A stretch of 64,000 nucleotides of DNA from the NCBI GenBank assembly GCA_963783835.1, contig CAWAOX010000018.1:62001-126000 (forward strand), read 5' to 3'. A program made the position numbers and the translations under genes. Below the pieces are notes generated by a model. The model worked only from the letters and a program-made list of their open reading frames with translations, searched no databases and was not told where the DNA came from. Of this stretch, positions 49,134 to 57,048 are shown in pieces. Each line of letters opens with the position of its first letter. The stretch's first letter is position 1. Source of the DNA: CAIQPS01 sp963783835 (GTDB lineage: Bacteria; Actinomycetota; Thermoleophilia; RBG-16-64-13).

Positions 49134-50615
49134 CTATGAGAAGGGGAGCCGCCGCTCGTAGTTTGGCGCTTCCTTGGTGATCTGCACGTCGTGCGGGTGG
49201 CTCTCGGCGAGGCCGGCCGCGGAGATGCGGGTGAACCGCGCCCTCTTGTGCAGATCCTCCACGTTGGCGGACCCCGTGTAGCCCATCCCGGCCCGGAGGC
49301 CGCCTACGAGCTGGAAGACGACATCGCCCAGCGGTCCCTTGTGGGGCACCATGCCTTCGATACCCTCGGGAACCAGCTTCTTCTGGTCTTCCTGGAAGTA
49401 ACGGTCCGCGCTGTGTCCCTCGCTCATCGCACCCACCGAGCCCATCGCCCGGTAGACCTTGTAGCTTCGGCCTTCCCAGAGGATCCGCTCGCCGGGGCTC
49501 TCGGTAGTACCCGCGAAGAGGGAACCGATCATCACGCTGTGTGCTCCGGCCGCGAGGGCCTTGACCACGTCGCCCGAGTAGCGGATACCCCCGTCGGCCA
49601 CCACGGGAATGCCGTACTTGTAGGCCTCGGCCGCGCAACTGGAGATCGCCGTGATCTGCGGGACCCCGCAGCCGGTGACGACGCGCGTGGTGCAGATGGA
49701 GCCCGGTCCGATGCCCACTTTGACGCAGTTGACGCCTCTGTCGATCAGCGCCCTGGTCCCCTCGGCCGTCGCCACGTTGCCGGCCATCAGCTCTATGTCG
49801 GGGTATCTCTCTCGAATCGCTTCGATCGCGTCGAGCACGCCGCGCGAATGTCCGTGGGCGGTGTCGATGCAGATGATGTCGGCCTGCGCCTCGACCAGCG
49901 CCTGGACCCGGTCGGCCGTGTCTTTCGCCACGCCCACGGCGGCGCCGACGCGCAGCCGGCCCAACTCGTCCTTGCAGGCGTCCGGGAACTCGATCATCTT
50001 CGTGATGTCTTTGATGGTGATAAGTCCGCGAAGCTTGAAATCGTCGTCCACCACGAGCAGCTTCTCTATCTTGTGGATCTTGAACTGCTCGATCGCTTGA
50101 TCGAGAGTGGTCCCCACGGGGACGGTCACCAGGTTCTCGGAGGTCATGAGCTCGGTGATGGGCTTGGAGAAGTCGGTCTCGAAACGGGTGTCGCGGTTGG
50201 TGATGATGCCGGCGAGCCTTCCGTCGGGATGCACGACGGGGACTCCCGATATCCGGTACTCCTTCATGAAAGCCTCGGCGTCGCCGTAGCTGGCCGTCAG
50301 GGGCAGGGTGATAGGGTCGACGATCATCCCCGCCTCGCTCCTCTTCACCTTCCGGACCATGTCGGCCTGGCGGTCGACGGGCTGGTTCTTGTGGATGATG
50401 GTCATCCCGCCCTCCCTCGCCAGCGCGATAGCCAGGGAGGTCTCCGACACGGTGTCCATGGCAGCGGACAGCAGAGGGATATTGAGGCCGATCTTGCTGG
50501 TCAGGCGGGAGCGGACGTCGGTCTCTTTGGGAAGCACCCCCGATTCCGCCGGGATCAGGAGGATGTCGTCGAAACTAAGGCCCTCGCCCACTATTTTCCG
50601 GTCCCAGTCGATCAC
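49134..50615 (-). CDS. guaB: GuaB, IMP dehydrogenase
   Basis: Catalyses the NAD-dependent oxidation of IMP to XMP, the committed step of guanine nucleotide synthesis. 493 residues, full length. Seen: FDDILLIPAESGVLP, two CBS domains (about residues 95-210, e.g. SGVPVVHPDGRLAGIITNRD in pieces), the catalytic loop GIGPGSICTTRVVTGCG with its cysteine, DGGIRYSGDVVKALAAGA and YRAMGSVGAM. GTG 50615 is preceded by AAAGGAGGT six bases away. Transcribed convergently to recO and divergently from rmuC. Confidence 0.97.
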   Translation of the reverse strand: MIDWDRKIVGEGLSFDDILLIPAESGVLPKETDVRSRLTSKIGLNIPLLSAAMDTVSETSLAIALAREGGMTIIHKNQPVDRQADMVRKVKRSEAGMIVDPITLPLTASYGDAEAFMKEYRISGVPVVHPDGRLAGIITNRDTRFETDFSKPITELMTSENLVTVPVGTTLDQAIEQFKIHKIEKLLVVDDDFKLRGLITIKDITKMIEFPDACKDELGRLRVGAAVGVAKDTADRVQALVEAQADIICIDTAHGHSRGVLDAIEAIRERYPDIELMAGNVATAEGTRALIDRGVNCVKVGIGPGSICTTRVVTGCGVPQITAISSCAAEAYKYGIPVVADGGIRYSGDVVKALAAGAHSVMIGSLFAGTTESPGERILWEGRSYKVYRAMGSVGAMSEGHSADRYFQEDQKKLVPEGIEGMVPHKGPLGDVVFQLVGGLRAGMGYTGSANVEDLHKRARFTRISAAGLAESHPHDVQITKEAPNYERRLPFS

Positions 50616-50724
50616 GCCGACCTCCTTTTTCCGTGATTCTAGCGAAAAGCGCCGGTGAATGCATGCCGGTACTGTCCGATGCGGCCGTTATAGTAAGGGC
50701 CGGGATTCTAGCTGGAGGTCGGAC

Positions 50725-52074
50725 ATGTCCCAAGCACTGTCGGTGGTCTCTGTAGTTCTACTGCTGCTGGCGGTGGTTCTGCTGGCGCTCCTGCTTCTGA
50801 GGCAGCGCAAGGAGTCTGCGGCCCCCGTGCTTCGGCAGCTGGCGCAGGGTCAAGAACGTGGCGAACGCCTGCTGCGCGAAGAGATGGGTCGTAGCCGGCA
50901 GGAAGCGGCTCAGAACTCGCAGCAGGTACGCGAAGACGTGGCCACGGCTATGAAGGGCCTGGGCGATTCGACCATCAACGGCATCAGCCAGATCGGGATC
51001 CAGCAGAAGGGTCAGTTCGACACCTTCGCGAAGCAGCTCGTGGCCCTGACCGAGTCGAACGAACGACACATGAACGACCTTCGGACTACCGTCGACAATC
51101 GTCTGAAGGAGATGCAGAGCGACAACGCCACGAAGCTCGAGCAGATGCGGCAGACCGTCGACGAACGGCTCACCTCGACCCTGGAGCAGCGCCTTGGCGA
51201 GTCGTTCAAGCAGGTGAGCGATCGGCTTGAGCAGGTCCACAAGGGTCTGGGTGAGATGCAGTCGCTGGCCGCGGGGGTGGGCGATCTCAAACAAGTGCTC
51301 ACGAACGTCAAGACTCGGGGAACCTGGGGGGAGGTTCAGCTCGGCATGTTGCTGGAGCAGATCATGACCCCCGAGCAATACGCCGCGAACGTGGCCTGCA
51401 AGCAGGGTTGCGCGGAGCGAGTCGAGTTTGCCATCCGTCTGCCCGGTCAGCCGGGCCGGGACGGGGGGGAGGTATGGCTACCTATCGACGCCAAGTTCCC
51501 GGTAGAAGACTACCAGCGCATGCTCGACGCGCAGGACAAGGGCGATCTCCCGGGGATGGACTCGGCGCTCAAGTCGCTGGAGGTCCGGATCAAGGCTTCG
51601 GCCAAGGATATCCAGACGAAGTATCTGGATCCCCCAAGGACCACCGACTTCGCGATCATGTTCTTGCCCACCGAGGGGCTGTACGCGGAGGTTCTGCGCC
51701 GTCCGGGGCTCGTGGAGTCGCTTCAAAGCAACTTCCGCGTGTTGGTCACAGGGCCTACCACCTTGGGAGCCCTCCTGAACAGTCTACAGATGGGGTTCCG
51801 CATCCTGACCGTCGAACAGCGTTCGAGCGAAGTGTGGCAGCTTCTCGGGGCGGTGAAGACCCAGTTCGGACAGTTCGGCGGTCTATTGGAGAAGGTGCAC
51901 AACAAGCTCGATCAGGCTTCTTCCACGATCGAAGACGCAGCCAGAAAGAGCCGGACGATCGAGCGCAGGCTGAGGACCGTCCAAGAGCTCCCGGGGGAGG
52001 CTGCGAGCAACCTCCTGTCTCTCGCCGGCGCTGAAGACGGGGAATGGAGCGGCACCGGCTCCGAGGATGAGTAG
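50725..52074 (+). CDS. rmuC: RmuC family DNA recombination protein
   Basis: 449 residues. ATG 50725 with GGAGGT upstream; the frame is open to 50659 but those residues precede the ribosome-binding site. Seen: an N-terminal membrane anchor (VVSVVLLLLAVVLLALLLL), a long coiled coil (about residues 35-190, e.g. LRQLAQGQERGERLLREEM), then the nuclease-like core TRGTWGEVQLGMLLEQI, PIDAKFPVEDYQRM, FLPTEGLYAEVLRR and GPTTLGALLNSLQMGF. RmuC limits inversions at small inverted repeats in E. coli; the biochemical activity is not firmly known. Confidence 0.93.
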   Translation: MSQALSVVSVVLLLLAVVLLALLLLRQRKESAAPVLRQLAQGQERGERLLREEMGRSRQEAAQNSQQVREDVATAMKGLGDSTINGISQIGIQQKGQFDTFAKQLVALTESNERHMNDLRTTVDNRLKEMQSDNATKLEQMRQTVDERLTSTLEQRLGESFKQVSDRLEQVHKGLGEMQSLAAGVGDLKQVLTNVKTRGTWGEVQLGMLLEQIMTPEQYAANVACKQGCAERVEFAIRLPGQPGRDGGEVWLPIDAKFPVEDYQRMLDAQDKGDLPGMDSALKSLEVRIKASAKDIQTKYLDPPRTTDFAIMFLPTEGLYAEVLRRPGLVESLQSNFRVLVTGPTTLGALLNSLQMGFRILTVEQRSSEVWQLLGAVKTQFGQFGGLLEKVHNKLDQASSTIEDAARKSRTIERRLRTVQELPGEAASNLLSLAGAEDGEWSGTGSEDE

Positions 52075-52107
52075 CTCGGCGACGGCTGTCTGCTAAGCTT
52101 CGCGCTC

Positions 52108-52785
52108 ATGGTTATCGAAACCGTCATCTTCGACCTGGACGGGGTCATTCTCGAGACCGAGCAGGAGTGGAACGACGTCCGCCGCGAGTTTGCCGCCGAA
52201 CATGGCGGCCATTGGGACGAGCACGACCAACCTGCCGTCATGGGCGCCAACTCGATGCAGTGGGCTGCCTACATGCGCGACCAGAGCGGCATCGATCTCT
52301 CCCCGCAGCAGATCTACGATGGCGTCATCTGCGCCCTGCGCGCCCGCTATGCGCGCCATCTCCCGCTCATCCCGGGCGCCCGGGAGGCCGTCGCAAGACT
52401 CGCGTCATCCTTCCGGTTGGGAATGGCCTCTTCTTCGCCGATCGAGCTCATCGAGTACTCGCTGGAACTGGCGGGGCTGCGGCGGTATTTCGGCGCAGTG
52501 GTGTCTTCCGATCAGGTGACTACCGCAAAGCCGGCTCCGGACGTCTACCTTGAGGCGTGCGCCCGCTTGAACACCGTGCCGATGCGGGCTGCGGCGGTCG
52601 AGGATTCCTCGAACGGATTACGAGCCGCCGCCTCGGCCGGTCTCGCCGTCGTCGCCGTCCCCAATCGGGCCTTTCCGCCCTCCGACGACGCTCTCGCGCT
52701 GGCGGATGTCGTGCTCAGCTCCGTCGGCGACCTTACCGCCGATATCATCTTGTCGATCAGAGGGGAGGCCCTTGGTGGCCGATAA
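52108..52785 (+). CDS. HAD-superfamily hydrolase (beta-phosphoglucomutase/phosphatase-like)
   Basis: 225 residues. Seen: motif I DLDGVILETE (nucleophile aspartate and second aspartate), a helical cap, motif II MASSSPIELIEY, motif III lysine in AKPAPDVYLEA and motif IV VEDSSNGLRAA. This is the subfamily I pattern of phosphoglycolate phosphatase, 2-deoxyglucose-6-phosphatase and beta-phosphoglucomutase. The substrate is not evident. ATG 52108; its 3' end overlaps the CoA-binding protein gene by 11 nt. Confidence 0.9.
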   Translation: MVIETVIFDLDGVILETEQEWNDVRREFAAEHGGHWDEHDQPAVMGANSMQWAAYMRDQSGIDLSPQQIYDGVICALRARYARHLPLIPGAREAVARLASSFRLGMASSSPIELIEYSLELAGLRRYFGAVVSSDQVTTAKPAPDVYLEACARLNTVPMRAAAVEDSSNGLRAAASAGLAVVAVPNRAFPPSDDALALADVVLSSVGDLTADIILSIRGEALGGR

Positions 52786-53167
52786 GGAGCTCTTGAAGGA
52801 GTTCCTACGGGGAGAAGCGTGGGCTGTCGTCGGAGCCTCCGACGACCGGAGCAAGTTCGGCAACATCACCTTCCGCGAGTTGAAGCGACGGGGCAAGCGC
52901 GTCTTCCCCGTCAACCGGAACGCCGGGCAGGTCGAGGGTGAGACGGCGTACGCCAGTCTCTCCGCTGTGCCCGAGCGCATCGACCGGGTGCTTATCGTGG
53001 TGCCTCCCAAGCAGGGTGAGACGGTCGTACAGGAGGCCGATGAGGCCGGCATCGCCTGCGTCTGGTTCCAGCCGGGCGCGGAGTCCGTCGCTGCCCTTGC
53101 GTATTGCCAGTCTCACGGGATGGTGGCCATCTCGGGCCATTGCATCCTGAAGACCACCGAGCAATAG
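52775..53167 (+). CDS. CoA-binding domain protein (YccU-like)
   Basis: 130-residue Rossmann-fold protein related to the CoA-binding half of succinyl-CoA synthetase alpha. Seen: AWAVVGASDDRSKFGNI, GKRVFPVNRNAGQVEGE and CVWFQPGAES. GTG 52775 has AGGGGAGG upstream inside the HAD gene. The family binds CoA; its physiological role is not established. A palindromic element follows from 53249. Confidence 0.88.
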   Translation: MADKELLKEFLRGEAWAVVGASDDRSKFGNITFRELKRRGKRVFPVNRNAGQVEGETAYASLSAVPERIDRVLIVVPPKQGETVVQEADEAGIACVWFQPGAESVAALAYCQSHGMVAISGHCILKTTEQ

Positions 53168-53248
53168 CCGGGGCTACCCCTCCGCTCGCCTGGTGTGGGT
53201 ACAAACAGGCTAGCTCCGGGGACGGAGCAGCCCCCATATGTCGCAGCA

Positions 53249-53332
53249 AGGAACGGGGCGAGATATGTTCCCTGGAAGAGTCGCACAGGCTTTTGTGCGC
53301 AGCTGGAAGGGGACATGTCTCGCCCCGTTCCC
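53249..53332. repeat. REP/BIME-like palindromic element
   Basis: Arms of about 23 bp (53250-53272 and 53310-53332; GGAACGGGGCGAGA at one edge and its complement at the other) flank an inner hairpin (TCGCACA near 53281 with TGTGCGCA near 53293). It lies between the ends of the convergent CoA-binding and glycerate-kinase genes and may also terminate both transcripts. The arm sequence and nested structure resemble mobile REP-type repeats. Confidence 0.6.
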
Positions 53333-53333
53333 T

Positions 53334-54689
53334 CTAGAGCACGAGGATCGCGCGGAAATCGTTGACGTTCGTGCGGGTCGGACCGGTCACCAGCAGATCG
53401 TCCAGGGCCGCAAAAAAGCCGTAGCTGTCGTTCGTGGCGAGCAAGCCCGCGGGGTCGAGGCCGGCGGCCCTCGCCCGAGCAAGGCTGTCGGGACGCAGGA
53501 AGGCTCCCGCGTTGTCCTCGCTTCCGTCGATGCCGTCCGTATCGGCCGCGAGGGCGTGGACGGAGGGGATGCGGCCGCCCGGGTCGCCCGCGGCGCCGCG
53601 GGCCTGCGGCGTGGCGCCGGCCTCGAGCGCGAGAGCCAGGGCGAGCAGATACTCGGTGTTGCGGCCGCCTCGTCCACCTCCCCTCACGGTCACCGTGGTC
53701 TCGCCGCCCGACAGGATCAAGAGCGGCCCCCGCTCGAGGAGCCGCTCGCTTCCGGCTCTCGTCTCCTGCAGGCGCCGCGCCAGGGCGGCGTGTTGGGCGG
53801 CGACTGCCCGGGCCTCTCCCTGTATTTCCGCTCCCAGCACGACCGGCTCGACTCCGGCCTCGCGGGCGGCTGCAGCGGCTGCCTGGAGCGCGGTATCGGG
53901 GGTCGCGAGAAGGACGAAGCGGCTGCGCGCCAACCGGGGAGCGCCGGGCTTGGGAGTCTCGCACCTCGCCTCTTCGAGATACCTGCGGACGGGCTCAGGC
54001 ACCTGGAGGCCGTAGCGGTTCACGATCTCGAGGGCTTCCGCGAAGGTCGACGGATCGCCAACGGTAGGTCCCGAGGCGATCACCGCAGGGTCGTCGCCGG
54101 GGACGTCCGAGATGGCGAACGTGACCACCTCCGCGGGCCAGGCCGCCACCGCGAGCCGGCCTCCGGTGAGGGCGGAGAGATGCTTGCGGACGCAGTTGAT
54201 CTGAGCGATAGGCGCTCCTGACCTGAGCAGTTCGTCGTTGACCTCTTTCACGTCGTCGAGGCCGAGGCCGGGGGCGGGAAGGGTGAGGAGGGCCGAACCT
54301 CCCCCGCTCAAGAGAACGAGGACGAGGTCGTCGGCCGCGAGGTCTTTAACGAGCGCTAGGACGCGCTCTGCGGCGTCGGCTCCTCTGGAGTCGGGGAGCG
54401 GGTGTCCGGCTTCGATCACGTCGATCGTGCGGCTGGAAAGCCCGTGGCCGTAGCGGGTCACCGCCAGACCCGAGAGCTCGCCTTGCCAATGCTCTTCTAC
54501 CGCTCTCGCCATAGCGGCCGCGGCCTTGCCCGCCGCGATGACGATCGTCCTACCCCGCGGGGGCTTCGGGAGCCGTTCGGGCAGCAGGCGTCCGGGATCG
54601 GCAGCCGCCACCATCGCCCCGAACAGATTCGACAGAAAACGAGCGGGGTCTGTAGTCGGTGCCCAATGTTCCGCCGGCGGGAATATCAT
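53334..54689 (-). CDS. Glycerate 2-kinase (GckA/MOFRL family)
   Basis: 451-residue kinase phosphorylating D-glycerate at the 2 position. Seen: IVIAAGKAAAAMARAVE, the GLAVTRYGHG and EAGHPLPD segments, LLSGGGSALL, VRKHLSALTGGRLA, ISDVPGDDPAVIASGPT and the MOFRL part LILSGGETTVTVRG, GGRNTEYLLALALAL, AADTDGIDGSEDNAGA. The start ATG 54689 is only nine bases from the ATG of the divergent arfB-like gene, leaving no room for a Shine-Dalgarno site, so the message may be leaderless. Confidence 0.93.
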   Translation of the reverse strand: MIFPPAEHWAPTTDPARFLSNLFGAMVAAADPGRLLPERLPKPPRGRTIVIAAGKAAAAMARAVEEHWQGELSGLAVTRYGHGLSSRTIDVIEAGHPLPDSRGADAAERVLALVKDLAADDLVLVLLSGGGSALLTLPAPGLGLDDVKEVNDELLRSGAPIAQINCVRKHLSALTGGRLAVAAWPAEVVTFAISDVPGDDPAVIASGPTVGDPSTFAEALEIVNRYGLQVPEPVRRYLEEARCETPKPGAPRLARSRFVLLATPDTALQAAAAAAREAGVEPVVLGAEIQGEARAVAAQHAALARRLQETRAGSERLLERGPLLILSGGETTVTVRGGGRGGRNTEYLLALALALEAGATPQARGAAGDPGGRIPSVHALAADTDGIDGSEDNAGAFLRPDSLARARAAGLDPAGLLATNDSYGFFAALDDLLVTGPTRTNVNDFRAILVL

Positions 54690-54698
54690 GGTACGACC

Positions 54699-55124
54699 AT
54701 GGTACAGGTGCTGGAAGATCTCGAGATACCCGATGAGGAGCTGGACTTCGCCACCTCCCGGAGCAGCGGCCCCGGTGGGCAGAACGTCAACAAGGTGAAT
54801 ACTCGGGTGACGCTGCTTTTCTACGTAGACCGGTCCGCGGCGCTATCGCCGGAACAGCGTGAGCTTCTGCACAGCCGTCTCGGTGGGCGTATCAACCGGG
54901 CAGGTGTGCTGCGGGTGGTCTCTCAGCGTCACCGCACCCAGTTGGCGAATCGCGATGCGGCGGTGGAGCGCTTCGCTCGGTTGCTCCGCGACGCCTTGAC
55001 CGAGAAGCCGAAGCGTATCCCGCCGGCGGTCCCCAGGCACGCAAGGGCGAGGCGCCTTGAGGAGAAGCGGCGCAGGGGCGGCCTCAAGCGGGAGCGCAGT
55101 GTGGATCCGGATCTCGACGAATAG
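54699..55124 (+). CDS. arfB: Peptidyl-tRNA hydrolase ArfB-like (YaeJ) release factor-domain protein
   Basis: 141-residue ribosome-rescue factor that hydrolyses peptidyl-tRNA on stalled ribosomes. Seen: FATSRSSGPGGQNVNKVNTRV with the catalytic GGQ, LFYVDRSAALS, and a basic tail (KRIPPAVPRHARARR, EEKRRRGGLKRER) that in ArfB enters the empty mRNA channel. ATG 54699; GTG 54708 is an alternative. No ribosome-binding site is visible, consistent with a leaderless start opposite the glycerate kinase. Confidence 0.9.
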   Translation: MVQVLEDLEIPDEELDFATSRSSGPGGQNVNKVNTRVTLLFYVDRSAALSPEQRELLHSRLGGRINRAGVLRVVSQRHRTQLANRDAAVERFARLLRDALTEKPKRIPPAVPRHARARRLEEKRRRGGLKRERSVDPDLDE

Positions 55125-55187
55125 GGACAGTCCGGCTTCGCCGCCGCACCCACCGTTTGTGGCGCGTCTCGCAGGGAGCGCGCGGGG

Positions 55188-55772
55188 CTACTCGCTCGGA
55201 AGGTCGACCCGGGCCGCTACCACGGCGAACATAAGCCCGCCCAGGTCCTCGGCGCTCAGCGCCTGGAAGTAGGGCGAGAGCGAGGCCGCCACCTCTTCCT
55301 TGCTGAACCGGATGTCGAGCGGGGGACCGGCTTCCGAGGAATCCGTTTCCTTACGCCAATCGACGATCACCAGCCTTCCCGCAGGGCGCAGCGCGTGCGC
55401 AAGCCCGGCGATGTCGAACACCCCGCCCGTCTCGTGCCAGGTGGAGACAGAGCAGGCTACGTCCAGGCTGGCAGCCGGGAACTCCAGATGGGTGACGTCG
55501 CCGGTGACCAGGCGGACGTTCGCCGGCAGACCCCTGGATCGGTAGAACTCGTGCATCTCCGGCTGGATGTCGAGGGCGTACACGGTCCCGGTGGTGAGCG
55601 CCGCGATGCGGTCGGTGTAGAAGCCGGCCCCGCTTCCCAGATCGACCACATCCTCGTCCCCGCGCAGGGCCAGCAGGCGGGCCAGATCCTGCTCGCTCAG
55701 CTGGGTCTCGAGGCGCCGCGGGTCGAGGAGCCGGCGGGCGCGGTCGGGAGAGAGGGCACAGTGTTCGTGCAT
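55188..55772 (-). CDS. Class I SAM-dependent methyltransferase
   Basis: 194 residues from ATG 55772 (MHEHCALSPDRARRLLDPRRLE in pieces); the frame continues to 55883 but that part is arginine-rich and unsupported. Seen: the SAM-binding motif VVDLGSGAGFYTDRIAA, YALDIQPEMHEFYR, TGDVTHLEFP and LRPAGRLVIVDWRK. The YALDIQPEM region and DWRKE resemble UbiE/arsenite-type small-molecule methyltransferases. Substrate unknown. Its start follows the Eis-like gene's stop at 55798 by 25 nt, so the two may be co-transcribed. Confidence 0.87.
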   Translation of the reverse strand: MHEHCALSPDRARRLLDPRRLETQLSEQDLARLLALRGDEDVVDLGSGAGFYTDRIAALTTGTVYALDIQPEMHEFYRSRGLPANVRLVTGDVTHLEFPAASLDVACSVSTWHETGGVFDIAGLAHALRPAGRLVIVDWRKETDSSEAGPPLDIRFSKEEVAASLSPYFQALSAEDLGGLMFAVVAARVDLPSE

Positions 55773-55797
55773 GCTTCGCGATCTCCTTCGGCGGCGG

Positions 55798-57042
55798 TCA
55801 GAACATGGTGGAACAGTAGGGGGCGATCCCCGCGGAGAACATGGCGTCCGCGACCGCCAGCGCTCTGCGGTCCGCGACCGCAACGTGTCCCGCGGCGGCG
55901 AGAATCGCGAAGCTGACCCCGCCGAGATAGGCCGCCCCCAGGGTGTCCACGTTCAGAGAGAGGTCGGGAGCGCGGTCGGTCGGTCGGCATTCGGAGCCTT
56001 CACCAATGCCCCCTGCCTTCAGCAGAAAACGGCCGGTCCGGGCGACCGGGAAAGGCTCGGAGACCTCGAGCACCAGTTCGCCGGGTGTCGTGTACTCCCG
56101 AGCGGCGAGCGCCCGAGGGATGTCGAGCAGCCGCACGTAGAGGTCGTCCGCCACCGCGTTCACTGTCAGCCGGCGGGGATCGGCCAGGAGCCAGCGCAGA
56201 GGCTCGTCCACGCGTCCTCTCCAGCAGGAGATGGTCTGGCAGAGGTCGGTTCCGAGCACGAACTCCCAGAGGGCCCGGTAGGCCTCCCGATCGCCGGCGA
56301 CGAGCTCGATGATCTGGACCTCGCCCGTGGCAGTGGAGGCCGTCCACTGCTCTCTGATGCGATAGGTCACGTACCCGTCCGCGGCACCGTTCCGGCCGGT
56401 ATGGACGGCGTGGTACATGCCGGTGGCTCCCTGCCGTTCCATGAGCGGATCCCAGAGATAGGACGCCCACCAGCCGGGGGACCTGCTGACCGCGCCCGGC
56501 TGCTCCAGCCGGAGAGCTTCGTAGATTCCCGGAAGCCGGCCGGCCGCCTCGACTCCGGCCACGAGCGTGATGCCCTGGGGCGGGCTGTCTTTGGTCTGAC
56601 CGGCAAGACGGGCATAGGCTCGTTCGATAGAGAAGCTCATGAGGCTGGTCGCCGGGCCATAGCCGTACCGGCGGTAGAGGGTCGCTTCGGAGGCGAGGAG
56701 CACGGAGAGAGGGTCTCCCCGATACATCATGTCGTTCAACTGGGCCTCGAACAGGGATCGCAGGATACCTCGCCGGCGGTGGGTGGGCAGAGTCGCCCCC
56801 CAGGTGGCGCCGCCGGCCGGCAGGGCCGTGCGGCCGGGAAGCGTCAACTCGAGAGAGAGCACCGCCAGCGAGCCGACCATCCGGCCCGCATCGAATGCGC
56901 AGAGAGCGCGATCGAACGGAAAGGCCCGCCGGAACGCGGACTCGTCCTGCACCGTCGCCTCCTCGCCGAAGGCGATGTTCGCCAGCGCGACGACCTCATG
57001 GAACTCGTCTTCCCGGGGCGCGCGTATCTCCACGGGGTTCAT
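55798..57042 (-). CDS. Eis-like GNAT N-acetyltransferase
   Basis: 414-residue acetyltransferase of the Eis type: an N-terminal GNAT domain (ATWGATLPTHRRRGILRSLFEAQ in pieces, then YRRYGYGPATS), a second GNAT-like domain and a C-terminal SCP2-like domain ending in PYCSTMF. Eis proteins acetylate amines, including aminoglycosides, at several positions. The conserved C-terminal carboxylate and the YRRYGYG region are present. Function in this organism is unknown. It lies seven bases after the end of the 57049-60195 gene, so it may be the last gene of the oxidoreductase operon. Confidence 0.87.
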   Translation of the reverse strand: MNPVEIRAPREDEFHEVVALANIAFGEEATVQDESAFRRAFPFDRALCAFDAGRMVGSLAVLSLELTLPGRTALPAGGATWGATLPTHRRRGILRSLFEAQLNDMMYRGDPLSVLLASEATLYRRYGYGPATSLMSFSIERAYARLAGQTKDSPPQGITLVAGVEAAGRLPGIYEALRLEQPGAVSRSPGWWASYLWDPLMERQGATGMYHAVHTGRNGAADGYVTYRIREQWTASTATGEVQIIELVAGDREAYRALWEFVLGTDLCQTISCWRGRVDEPLRWLLADPRRLTVNAVADDLYVRLLDIPRALAAREYTTPGELVLEVSEPFPVARTGRFLLKAGGIGEGSECRPTDRAPDLSLNVDTLGAAYLGGVSFAILAAAGHVAVADRRALAVADAMFSAGIAPYCSTMF

Positions 57043-57048
57043 GCTCCG

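Noticed and set aside
49191..50636. 481-codon forward frame
   Set aside because: Antisense of guaB, whose motifs are complete on the other strand.
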